Source of the DNA: Lachnospiraceae bacterium
GTDB lineage: Bacteria > Bacillota > Clostridia > Lachnospirales > Lachnospiraceae
Assembly (NCBI GenBank): GCA_021203305.1
Contig: JAJQBK010000008.1
Coordinates: 1-55,723 of the forward strand
DNA: 55,723 nt
Direction of reading: 5' to 3'
Under the pieces are notes generated by a model. That model made no database searches, was not told where the DNA came from, and saw only the letters and a list, made by a program, of their open reading frames with translations. The position numbers were made by a program, and so were the translations under genes. Below are positions 8,206-16,069 of this stretch, piece after piece (position 1 is the first letter of the stretch; every line of letters begins with the position of its first letter).

Positions 8206-10431
8206 TTACAGAGTCTCATAATATGCCAGGAGACGATCCCAGGCGTCATTTGCGAGTGCCAGATACTGCTTGCCGCTCATGTTATCCGTCACAGCCGCAG
8301 CCATGGTCGCAGCGTCGCTGACACCTTCCTCGGTATAGCCGCCGGCTATGATATCGATAAACAGGTTCTGCTCACCCTTCGAGCCGGAGAACTTATTGGT
8401 CAGATCAGTGTATCCGCCGATCATCTCATTCTCAGTGGTCGTGAAAGGCAGTACTGTCGGTGTGCAGGTATACCAGCTGTCATCGGTAACCTCCAGTTCC
8501 ACATGGTGGATAACGCCGTTTGCGATACCGTTGGAGATAATGGCCGCGCCTTCCTTGCCAGCGTCGCTGGTGCACTGATACTCAAAGGACTGCAGCTTCA
8601 CGAAGGTAAGGGTGGAGCCAAGATAATATCTGGCAAAGTTGGTGTAGTTGCCGCTGGCCAGCTCCCACAGCTCTTCGTAGGTCTCGTCAGCGATCACCGG
8701 CATCTGCTCTCCGTTGAAATCAAATGTTTCATAGCTGCCGTCAGCGTTGGTCTTGATGAAGGCGTCCGGCCCATAGCTCATCAGAATCATGCCCTCGTCA
8801 GAGTAAGCGTAGTCAATCAGTTTCAGAGCCGCGTACAGCTTGTCCTGATCATCGCCGACACCGGCCTTGGAGATAGCCCAGGCATCCGTTTTCACAGATC
8901 TCCAGGACTCGGTGAATCTCATGTACACGCCATCACTGCTGGTGCCGTCATACCAGAGGGCAACCGGAACCATAATGGCTCTGTACTTCTCGCCGTCTTC
9001 CTGCTGCAGCTTGGTCTCATTCAGGATGGTCTGTGTCTGGTTGTAATCATAGGACATGAAGCCCAGATCATTCTCCAGCATGGTGGAAGAAGTCTCTTCA
9101 GAACTGTTGACAAAGGATTCTGAGATCAGGCCCTCGGCAGCCAGATCATTCATCCGATCCATAGCAAGATAAGTATCCTCTTCCTGTCTTGCATCCACAA
9201 GCGAGCCGTCAGCGCCCACATACAGATAACCATTGCGGGACTCCAGGCCTCTGACGCCGAAGAGTTCGCCGGCCAGACGAGCCAGATCCAGTCTGCGCTG
9301 GGTGTTGCTGTCCTCACGGGAGAAGATGCCCTGTGCGGTCAGTCCCTGAGAAATCAGATCGGGGGACACAGTCGCGGTATTGGCAGTTACGCAACGAAGC
9401 AGCGCTACCATCTCATCAGCATCCCATGCCGCGTTCTGTCCGATGAACAGGTCCGCGCGGTTCGTGCCGTAATATCCGTTATAAGCGGTATCAATATAGT
9501 CGCGGAGCATATTAACCGCGGTTACGCCGTCCATGCTGCCGGCATCATTCATCAGCTGTACGATGTTGCCCGCGGCGTCATAATCCTTGGTCACCGTCTC
9601 TACGCCGCTGCCGTCCGCTGTTACAACTTCGATTTCCAAAGTGCCGGAGGTGGGCATATAAGGCTGATATACCGGAGCTGCGGTATCATCGCAGGAATCC
9701 GCTGTGAATTCGCCCTCGCCGTTCAAGAGCTTCTCCGCCCAGTCGGTACGCATCAGAGGCATACGCTCAATATCGTTAACACCGTCAAAGTAGGGGCTGA
9801 AATAGATAGCGCCCGTATCCGTATTGCCTGTGATGGAAAGACGAACGATGGTATTTTCCTCCAGATAAGCCTTGAAGTTGGGCATCATATCCAGATATTC
9901 ACCGATATTTACCAGATAGCCGCTCTCACCATACTCTGTCAAAGTGGACGCGCTGCCCAGCACCATATCCACTTCACCGAGACGATCCTGCCAGTAAGCA
10001 AACTCACTGGAAGAACCGTTGCCCTGATATTTGTCCTCAAATGTCATGCCAAGACGGTTCTCGGCCTCTGCCCAGGTGGGTTTCAGATCGCCGGACTGAT
10101 AGGTATTGCCATCAGCAAGTGTAATGCCTTCACCCGCTGTATCTGCGTCAAAGAACAGGCCTGTTTTGGTGCTGTTGTAGCCGGTAGCCATGCGAAGCAC
10201 CGTGCCCTCCGCGAAGGTCAGCTGATCTTCCGCAGTGGTCTCCTCGGTGACGGTGGATGAGGACTCAGATGTAGTGGATGAGCTGTCCGTGCTGGACGAG
10301 GTCGATGAGCTGCTCCCATCATCAACGCTGATTGCGCTTGAGCCGCAGCCGGTCAGGACGACCACTCCAAATGCCCCAAGTCCCGCTCCCGAGTATCTCA
10401 GGAAGTCCCTGCGTGTAAGAATTTTCTTCAT
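8206..10431 (-). CDS. Extracellular solute-binding lipoprotein (741 aa) with a twin-arginine signal
   Basis: The N-terminus reads MKKILTRRDFLRYSG, then a hydrophobic stretch and the lipobox LTGC (Cys29). It therefore has both a Tat-like motif (TRRDFLR) and a lipidation site. A Ser/Thr/Glu-rich linker (~30-68) precedes a large binding domain. At 741 residues it is well above the 430-560 usual for CUT1/LplA-type binding proteins. AAAGGAGG lies before the ATG. It is followed by the permeases' partner genes in one operon and framed by intercistronic hairpins on both sides. The size and the LplB/YtcP-like permeases suggest a bulky oligosaccharide; the substrate cannot be read from the sequence. 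Confidence 0.85.
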   Translation of the reverse strand: MKKILTRRDFLRYSGAGLGAFGVVVLTGCGSSAISVDDGSSSSTSSSTDSSSTTSESSSTVTEETTAEDQLTFAEGTVLRMATGYNSTKTGLFFDADTAGEGITLADGNTYQSGDLKPTWAEAENRLGMTFEDKYQGNGSSSEFAYWQDRLGEVDMVLGSASTLTEYGESGYLVNIGEYLDMMPNFKAYLEENTIVRLSITGNTDTGAIYFSPYFDGVNDIERMPLMRTDWAEKLLNGEGEFTADSCDDTAAPVYQPYMPTSGTLEIEVVTADGSGVETVTKDYDAAGNIVQLMNDAGSMDGVTAVNMLRDYIDTAYNGYYGTNRADLFIGQNAAWDADEMVALLRCVTANTATVSPDLISQGLTAQGIFSREDSNTQRRLDLARLAGELFGVRGLESRNGYLYVGADGSLVDARQEEDTYLAMDRMNDLAAEGLISESFVNSSEETSSTMLENDLGFMSYDYNQTQTILNETKLQQEDGEKYRAIMVPVALWYDGTSSDGVYMRFTESWRSVKTDAWAISKAGVGDDQDKLYAALKLIDYAYSDEGMILMSYGPDAFIKTNADGSYETFDFNGEQMPVIADETYEELWELASGNYTNFARYYLGSTLTFVKLQSFEYQCTSDAGKEGAAIISNGIANGVIHHVELEVTDDSWYTCTPTVLPFTTTENEMIGGYTDLTNKFSGSKGEQNLFIDIIAGGYTEEGVSDAATMAAAVTDNMSGKQYLALANDAWDRLLAYYETL

Positions 10432-10449
10432 ATTTTTCCTCCTTTAATT

Positions 10450-10513
10450 ACGACAATGCCCCTTTCCGTCGGGTGTCGTATCATATATATGTTGCCGGAC
10501 GAAACCGGATAAC
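10450..10513 (-). promoter_or_regulatory. Two intercistronic hairpins upstream of the binding-protein gene
   Basis: One stem pairs GTT..CCGG with CCGG.AAC (10491-10513). A second pairs ACGACA (10450-10455) with TGTCGT (10474-10479), with CCC/GGG inside. They occupy the 90-bp gap between the permease stop and the binding-protein start, just ahead of its ribosome site. They may be a processing site or stability element that sets subunit ratios. Confidence 0.4.
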
Positions 10514-10521
10514 ATCCGCTT

Positions 10522-11412
10522 TTACTCCTTTACACCGCCGACATTCGTGCCTGCGGCAAAGTATTTCTGAATAAACGGATAGATGATCAGGATCGGAATG
10601 ATGGAACATACGATCAGCGCGTAAATCACGGAATCTGAGGAATATGTCTCATTCCAGCCCGCCATGGCCTCCGAGTCGGTATACTCTTCCAGCTTCAGAC
10701 GGATAAATACCTGCAGCGGGTGCTCATTGGAGTTGGAGATCATCTGTCTTGCCCAGTAGTATCCGTTCCAGCGGGAGATAGCGAAGAACAGCGTCACCGT
10801 CGCGACTGTGGATTTACTCATGGACAGATATACATTGGTTAATACCTGGAATTCACTGGCGCCGTCCACGATGGCCGCCTCCTCAATCTCGGAGGGGACA
10901 TTCTCAAAGGCGTTGCGCAGCAGGATGATGTTCATGGCGGCCATACCCATGGCGATAACCACCAGCCACTTGTCGTCCGTGATGCCTACGGAATTGAACA
11001 CATCCTTTGTTGCCAGGTAGTTCAGATACTGGGGTACGATACCTGCGGAGAACCACATCGTGAACACCAGGAAGAAGTTGAAAAACCTCCTGAACAAAAG
11101 CCTGGGCTTAGAAAGCGCGTATGCGCCCAGAATGGATGTCAGCATGGACCAAAGCGTACCGTAAAGGGTCAGGAACAGTGTGTTGGAGTAAGAATTCCAG
11201 AACATATTGTCACTGAACATTTTGGAGAACGCGTCAAACTGAATGTCCTTCGGGAAGAGGACGATGGTAGCGTAATCCACAGCCTCGCGCCCGCTGATGG
11301 ATGCGGAGATCGCGTACACAAAGGGGTACATGCAGCACAGGGCGAATACAATCAAAAAGGTATAGCTGATGATTTTAAAAACCAGCTCTGATACTTCAAG
11401 TTTTCTCTTCAT
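10522..11412 (-). CDS. Carbohydrate ABC transporter permease (YtcP/MalG-type)
   Basis: A 296-residue inner-membrane permease with six predicted membrane segments. The cytoplasmic EAA loop (PSEIEEAAIVDGAS, ~173-186), which docks on the ATPase, is intact. Starting with a basic cytoplasmic N-terminus and ending in KYFAAGTNVGGVKE, it matches the YtcP/LplC side of two-permease importers. AGGAGG supports the start, and only 12 bp separate it from the LplB-type gene upstream. With that partner it should form the translocation channel for the lipoprotein encoded next. Confidence 0.9.
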   Translation of the reverse strand: MKRKLEVSELVFKIISYTFLIVFALCCMYPFVYAISASISGREAVDYATIVLFPKDIQFDAFSKMFSDNMFWNSYSNTLFLTLYGTLWSMLTSILGAYALSKPRLLFRRFFNFFLVFTMWFSAGIVPQYLNYLATKDVFNSVGITDDKWLVVIAMGMAAMNIILLRNAFENVPSEIEEAAIVDGASEFQVLTNVYLSMSKSTVATVTLFFAISRWNGYYWARQMISNSNEHPLQVFIRLKLEEYTDSEAMAGWNETYSSDSVIYALIVCSIIPILIIYPFIQKYFAAGTNVGGVKE

Positions 11413-11424
11413 AACCCCCTCCTA

Positions 11425-12480
11425 TCAATACAGCGACGTATTCGTGGCTTTCTTGGCGATCGTATTGGAACCGATAACCAGGAGCATGCCGATTACATTG
11501 TTCATCATTTCCGCGGCGGAGGCAATACCTGTGCCGGCTCCGCCTCCGATGCCGTTTCTCAGGGAGAAAGTGGAAACCACATCGGCGGTCACATATGTAT
11601 TCTGATTATACAGCAGCAGCACCTTCTCATAACCGATATTCAGCAGGGAACCGATATTGGTGATCAGCATGATGACGATCGTGGACAGGATGCTGGGCAG
11701 TACCACGTATCTCATCTGTGCCCACTTATTGGCGCCGTCGATCTGCGCCGCCTCGTAGCTGGTGGGGGAGATGGCGATGATGGCCGCGAAGTATACGATG
11801 CTGCCGTAGCCGGCGCTCTCCCAGATACCGCTGATCTGATAGATTGCCCTGAAGAAGTTCGGATTATTCAGGAGGCCTGCCTGCGCCACATCCGAGGAAA
11901 TCAGCCCAAGACCCGACAGCGCCTGGCTGATAATGCCCATGTTGGTGGTCAGGGATCCCTGCTTGACCAGCATGGTGACCAGAGAGGTCATGACAACCGT
12001 GGACATGAACTTCGGCAGATAGGTCATCACCTGCAGAGCGCTTCTGGCGATGTTGGAACGAACCTCATTGAAAAACAGAGCCAGAATGATCGGCATCGGG
12101 AAACCGAAGCACAGGCTGTAGAAACTCAACAGGAACGTATTCCTCAAAGCGCGCCAGAACTCGGTAGACAGGGAATCTCCGCCTACCAGCAGCCTCTTAA
12201 AATAGGAAAAGCCGGAGAAGTCCTGCTGCGCCACCGTCTTCACCGCATCCGTCACCTTAAAGCACCCCAGCAACTCATACATGGGGAAATAACGCCAGAA
12301 CAGGAATATCAGCAGCATGGGAAGCAGCATCACGTACAGCCTCCAGTCCTTGGCTATGGTACGCCCTACATGAAGCCAGTAATGCTTCTCCACATCATCG
12401 CGGACCATTTGCTCCGGATCTTCATGATAAGTTCCCGTTGCCTCATCGTAAATTAGAAAATCCGCCGCCTTTACACTCAT
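11425..12480 (-). CDS. Sugar ABC transporter permease (LplB/MalF-type)
   Basis: A 351-residue permease. The six-segment core is preceded by a ~45-residue acidic, soluble N-terminal extension, longer than in typical LplB proteins. The EAA loop SYEAAQIDGANKW lies at ~241-253. The start at 12480 is set by AAGGAGGGAAACTT; a longer frame to 12513 lacks a site. It pairs with the YtcP-type permease immediately downstream. LplB/YtcP pairs in Bacillus import rhamnogalacturonan- or other plant-polysaccharide-derived oligosaccharides, but the family is broad and no substrate is claimed. Confidence 0.88.
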   Translation of the reverse strand: MSVKAADFLIYDEATGTYHEDPEQMVRDDVEKHYWLHVGRTIAKDWRLYVMLLPMLLIFLFWRYFPMYELLGCFKVTDAVKTVAQQDFSGFSYFKRLLVGGDSLSTEFWRALRNTFLLSFYSLCFGFPMPIILALFFNEVRSNIARSALQVMTYLPKFMSTVVMTSLVTMLVKQGSLTTNMGIISQALSGLGLISSDVAQAGLLNNPNFFRAIYQISGIWESAGYGSIVYFAAIIAISPTSYEAAQIDGANKWAQMRYVVLPSILSTIVIMLITNIGSLLNIGYEKVLLLYNQNTYVTADVVSTFSLRNGIGGGAGTGIASAAEMMNNVIGMLLVIGSNTIAKKATNTSLY

Positions 12481-12599
12481 AAGTTTCCCTCCTTTTATTC
12501 TTGGTCGGCACAAGCCGCAAGCGGTTTCTGCCTTTATGCCGGAAAACGAACAGCAGACATCCCAACGGGCGTCTCTTCTGTTTATTTTCCTACTTCTTC

Positions 12600-13184
12600 T
12601 TACTCCCAGGGATCCCGATTTTCATTCTCTTTATGGATTCGAAGAAGATAATGCCTTTGGTTTTCATAAACGCCGTCCAGCCTCCGTACAATCCAGATGG
12701 CCACCAGCGTGAATACAAGCGAGAGTGAATCTGTCGCAAAAAAAACAATCGCGGTGGAGGGGTCCGCCCCCAGTACCACGGATACTGCCGAACGTCCGAT
12801 CTGCATCAGCGCCCAGACAAGCGTCGGAAACATCAGCGAGAGGAACTTGCCCTCTCTCACCCGTTCATACCCCACCTTGCGAAGCAGCGGCACAGCCGCC
12901 AGGGAGAACAGATTGCCGATGATATATATCAGATATTGATCTGATGTTCCGTTCAGAAACGTGCAGTAGACAAATCCCGCCAGCGCCGCGTGGATGCCTC
13001 CCCAGACGCCCCAGCGCATGTAAACGATGCTGGTCATGGCCGCCGCCAGCGATACCGTATAAAGCTGGTCGGCATACATACCGGTGGATGTTCTGATAAT
13101 GACGAATTCAAACAGGGCCAGCATGACTGCGAATAAAGTCAGGTCTATTGCCCGGTACTCCTGAAAAGAACGTTGTTTCTTCAT
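12600..13184 (-). CDS. First gene of the ABC operon: ECF S-component-like membrane protein (194 aa)
   Basis: A hydrophobic protein with about six predicted membrane segments (~14-32, ~42-58, ~60-76, ~82-100, ~116-136, ~142-165) and a charged C-terminal tail. The layout resembles S-components of ECF vitamin transporters, and I recognise no specific ligand family. GAGAGGGACAAG precedes the ATG. It is the promoter-proximal gene, 119 bp upstream of the LplB-type permease start. An S-component-like protein leading a CUT1 importer operon is unusual. It could equally be a generic six-helix membrane protein; the S-component call is tentative. Confidence 0.55.
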   Translation of the reverse strand: MKKQRSFQEYRAIDLTLFAVMLALFEFVIIRTSTGMYADQLYTVSLAAAMTSIVYMRWGVWGGIHAALAGFVYCTFLNGTSDQYLIYIIGNLFSLAAVPLLRKVGYERVREGKFLSLMFPTLVWALMQIGRSAVSVVLGADPSTAIVFFATDSLSLVFTLVAIWIVRRLDGVYENQRHYLLRIHKENENRDPWE

Positions 13185-13241
13185 CTTGTCCCTCTCATAA
13201 AGGGTTCTCCTTAAAATATCTGCACGCTGACATTCAACAAC

Positions 13242-13278
13242 GTTAATTTATATTAACACCATTTTTTTTATTTGGCAA
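13242..13278 (-). promoter_or_regulatory. Promoter of the ABC operon with overlapping inverted repeat
   Basis: On the minus strand, -35 TTGCCA (13273-13278) and -10 TAATAT (13250-13255) are spaced 17 bp. The perfect repeat GTTAAT-N4-ATTAAC (13242-13257) covers the -10, an operator-like position. The whole gap between 13185 and 13456 contains no other recognisable feature. Confidence 0.65.
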
Positions 13279-13456
13279 GGTATATTTGTGCAGTTTTTAC
13301 AATTTCCTGCGATTTCTTCATTTTTCCTCTGCATAATAGCCATAACTTATTGAATTTTTTGTGGCTTTTCCGCAAAAAATGCCCAGATGCATACTCTACA
13401 CGCGAAAATTTCAGAGTATTCCTGCCGTTTTATATAAAATGTTCTTCTGTTTTCCG

Positions 13457-13951
13457 TTAAAAGTCCCTCGCTGGCTTCTCATCGAAAAGCGTTCCCCTGA
13501 ACTCAATCTCCAGCTCCATGCCGAGCCCTTCCGCCAGACGTCTCAGGGTTGCGACAGACGGATTTCCCGGTCCGCGTTCAATTTTGCTGATATCCGCCTG
13601 GTAAATGCCGGTCCGCTCCGCAAGCTGCTTCTGAGTAAGGCCCGCCCTTTCCCTGGCCTCTGACAAATTTGCTGCCAGCTGAAGCATAATGGAAGTACGA
13701 TCCCGTCTCAAAAGCACGCCGTCCTCCCATATCGTCTCCGCGTCCAGATCCAGTTCATCATTCCAGGAAACGCCATAATTTCCGGCATCTACCCGTACCC
13801 GGGAGAACAGCTCCCAATCCTCCAGCGCCTTCATCCGCGGATAAAGAGAAAACAGGTTCCTGACATCATATTCCCTGACCGAGCCGTCAAAGAAAACAGC
13901 TTCCAGGATAAAATTACTTTTCGCTTTTACGGTATAAATTTTGTGCATCAT
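13457..13951 (-). CDS. DUF2442-XRE fusion, antitoxin-like regulator
   Basis: The N-terminal ~75 residues match the DUF2442 pattern (VFFDGSVREYDVRNLF, then a tryptophan-rich SWNDELDLDAETIWEDG). The C-terminal half is a helix-turn-helix of XRE type (ARERAGLTQKQLAERTGIYQADISKIERG) followed by SVATLRRLAEGLGMELEIEF. The pair DUF4160 plus DUF2442 is a recognised bacterial toxin/antitoxin-like module; here the antitoxin candidate carries its own DNA-binding domain. Possible starts are ATG 13951, ATG 13948 and GTG 13960; I prefer 13951. It lies 19 bp downstream of the DUF4160 gene. The palindrome in their shared promoter suggests autorepression. Confidence 0.8.
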   Translation of the reverse strand: MMHKIYTVKAKSNFILEAVFFDGSVREYDVRNLFSLYPRMKALEDWELFSRVRVDAGNYGVSWNDELDLDAETIWEDGVLLRRDRTSIMLQLAANLSEARERAGLTQKQLAERTGIYQADISKIERGPGNPSVATLRRLAEGLGMELEIEFRGTLFDEKPARDF

Positions 13952-13970
13952 GAACAACACCAGCCTTTCT

Positions 13971-14228
13971 CTATTTTACAACAGGTTCAAGATAAGTAAA
14001 TTTCTGTGTTTCCCACATATCAAGGAGTTCTCTTCCGTATCGTTCAATGAACTGTTTTACCATCCTTTGCTCCTGAATGTCCAGATCCCCCTCAAACATC
14101 ATTCCGTCAGACAGTGAAAGCATCCCTACGCTATCGCCGCGGATTGCATGAATATGCGGCGGATTGTGTTCCTTTTGTCTCAGATACATTTTTATGACAA
14201 GTCCATGAAATCTTGATATAACCGGCAA
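13971..14228 (-). CDS. DUF4160 domain protein, toxin-like partner
   Basis: An 85-residue protein with the DUF4160 hallmark MYLRQKEHNPPHIHAI near the N-terminus and a helical end (QRMVKQFIERYGRELLDMWE). DUF4160 proteins are regularly encoded just upstream of DUF2442 proteins and are thought to form toxin-antitoxin-like pairs, although biochemical activity is poorly known. The start is a TTG at 14228 preceded by a strong GGGAGGAAAG site. It is the first gene of the pair, driven by a perfect consensus promoter. Confidence 0.8.
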   Translation of the reverse strand: MPVISRFHGLVIKMYLRQKEHNPPHIHAIRGDSVGMLSLSDGMMFEGDLDIQEQRMVKQFIERYGRELLDMWETQKFTYLEPVVK

Positions 14229-14251
14229 GTTTTCTTTCCTCCCTCGATAAT

Positions 14252-14280
14252 ATTATATAGAATATATCCTATATTGTCAA
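14252..14280 (-). promoter_or_regulatory. Consensus promoter with 20-bp near-palindrome for the DUF4160/DUF2442 pair
   Basis: TTGACA (14275-14280) and TATAAT (14252-14257) on the minus strand are exactly 17 bp apart. The spacer carries ATATAG-N-ATATAT-N-CTATAT (14255-14274), palindromic except for one position pair. A consensus promoter occluded by an operator is what an autorepressed toxin-antitoxin pair would use. Confidence 0.75.
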
Positions 14281-14408
14281 CCGGTGTTGTTCATTTGCTT
14301 CTTAATTTTAACACGTATTTTTGAGGATTCGGTCGATATATCGTCCTTCCGCTTTTTTCAGCTCCCTGAAAAGCTTTTCTCAAGCAGAAAATGTTTTCCC
14401 CAAAATTC

Positions 14409-14437
14409 TTGTAAAGCGGAGGCAAAATTGGTAATAT
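14409..14437 (+). promoter_or_regulatory. Promoter of the serine hydrolase gene
   Basis: TTGTAA (14409-14414), 17 bp, TAATAT (14432-14437). About 97 nt of leader precede the ATG at 14535. The rest of the gap from 14281 holds only the palindrome-containing 12-mer CGATATATCGTC (14334-14345), which recurs at 29403. Confidence 0.55.
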
Positions 14438-14534
14438 GATACAAGGTGCAAAAGGTCAGGAATCGAATGCGTGCATTCGCATTTATGGCCCTGGGGACCA
14501 TGGTATCATACCCTTTACATTTCAGGAGGAGCCT

Positions 14535-15968
14535 ATGTTTGAACTTCCCGTTGCTTCCCCGGAGTCCGTGGGAATCGGTTCTGAGCAGATTGAAAATATG
14601 ATCCGTCGTCTTGGGCGGAATCAGATTCCGATGCACAGCCTTCTGCTGATGCGCCGCGGAAAGCTGGTCTACGAGGGCTATTACAGGCCCTATCACAGAG
14701 AAAAGCTGCACAGGATGTTCTCTGTCAGCAAGAGCATGGTGTCCCTGGGAATCGGCTGTCTGATTACCCGCGGCGAGCTCCATCCCAATGACAAAATTGT
14801 GGATTTATTTCCGGAGAAATGCCCGGCAGATGTACATCCTTATCTCGCGGAAATGACTCTCCAGAATATGCTGGAGATGCGCACCTGCTACAGCAAAACC
14901 ACCTACAAGCTGGGGCTCACCGATGACTGGGTGGAGAGCTTCTTTATCACCCCGCCCGACCATCCGCCGGGAACGATTTTTCACTATGACACCAGCTCCT
15001 CCCATGTGCTCTGCGCCCTGATCGAAAAGCTGACCGGCGTGCCCTTCTGGGATTTCATGAAAAGCACGGTTTTTCAAGGCCTGGATCTGAGCATGGACAG
15101 CTATATGCTGGCGGATCCATGCGGCGTGTCCATGGGAGGAGCCGGGCTGATGTGCACCCCCATGGACCTGATGAAAATCGGATACTTCCTCTCCTGTAAG
15201 GGAACCATCTTCGGGGAGAAGCGGATTTCCGAAAAATACATTGATCAGGCGCTGTCCTTTATCTCCCCCACCGTTATGAAAGCGCCTCTGCCGAGCGAGG
15301 CCTGCGGCTACGGCATGCAGTTCTGGAGAACCGAGCGCGGCGGAAACGTCTGCTACGGCAGGGGCGGCCAGCTTCTGATTATGCAGCCGGAGGCGGATCT
15401 GATCTGCGTCACCACCGCGGACACCCAGGGCTTAAGCGGCGGAAACCAGTTTATTTATAACGCTTTTTTCGAGGAAATATTAGATCAGCTCTCTGATGAA
15501 AAAAAAGAAGAAAGCTCCGTGCAGGCCTCTCTGGCCGGATTAACCGCAAGCCTTACGATTGCCCCCGTCGGCGGAACATACCGGACCCCCATGCAGCATC
15601 AGGTGAATGGGAAAGTCTACGAGATGGAGGAAAACAGCATCCATGTCCGGAAGATGTCCGTCTCCTTCGATGAGTCCGGCGGCTGTCTTTCTTTCAGAGT
15701 TGACGGGGACACCTGGGCGATTCCCTTCGGCTTTGGCGGCTGTCAGGAAATCACCTTCCCCATCTATCAGATGTGCGCGGCCTCCAGCGGCGCCTGGATC
15801 AGTGAGGACTGCCTGTACATCCGCTGTTACCTCTGCGATACCAGCGTGGGCAGCGTTCATTTCCAGCTGCACTTTTCCGGAAACCGGGTTGTTATATATA
15901 TGAAGAAAACGGAGGAATCTCTGTTTAACGAATTCTCACCAAAGCATTTAATCGGATATCGCTTATAA
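14535..15968 (+). CDS. Serine hydrolase of the beta-lactamase (class C/EstB) family
   Basis: A 477-residue protein with a penicillin-binding-protein fold. Nucleophile motif SVSK (in HRMFSVSKSM, ~70-80), YDTS as the Tyr motif (~152), and GRGGQLL in place of the KTG/HxG motif. A beta-rich C-terminal extension of about 150 residues follows. There is no signal peptide, so it is probably cytoplasmic and more likely an esterase or peptidase than a resistance enzyme. The ATG at 14535 follows AGGAGGAGCC; the upstream in-frame ATG at 14436 lies inside the promoter. It stands alone, convergent with ispD across a terminator. Confidence 0.8.
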   Translation: MFELPVASPESVGIGSEQIENMIRRLGRNQIPMHSLLLMRRGKLVYEGYYRPYHREKLHRMFSVSKSMVSLGIGCLITRGELHPNDKIVDLFPEKCPADVHPYLAEMTLQNMLEMRTCYSKTTYKLGLTDDWVESFFITPPDHPPGTIFHYDTSSSHVLCALIEKLTGVPFWDFMKSTVFQGLDLSMDSYMLADPCGVSMGGAGLMCTPMDLMKIGYFLSCKGTIFGEKRISEKYIDQALSFISPTVMKAPLPSEACGYGMQFWRTERGGNVCYGRGGQLLIMQPEADLICVTTADTQGLSGGNQFIYNAFFEEILDQLSDEKKEESSVQASLAGLTASLTIAPVGGTYRTPMQHQVNGKVYEMEENSIHVRKMSVSFDESGGCLSFRVDGDTWAIPFGFGGCQEITFPIYQMCAASSGAWISEDCLYIRCYLCDTSVGSVHFQLHFSGNRVVIYMKKTEESLFNEFSPKHLIGYRL

Positions 15969-16009
15969 GGAATATCCGTGAAAAACAACATTCCTTCTCT
16001 CAGAATTTC

Positions 16010-16049
16010 AAAAGCCCCGGCAGGCAGCAATTCCTGTCGAGGCTCTTTT
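16010..16049. terminator. Bidirectional terminator between the serine hydrolase gene and ispD
   Basis: A stem of AAAAGCCCCGGCAGG (16010-16024) against CCTGTCGAGGCTCTTTT (16033-16049) has one mismatch and one bulge. The A/T tails make it usable in both directions between convergent genes. Confidence 0.65.
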
Positions 16050-16069
16050 CATTCATACAGACTCTGAGT

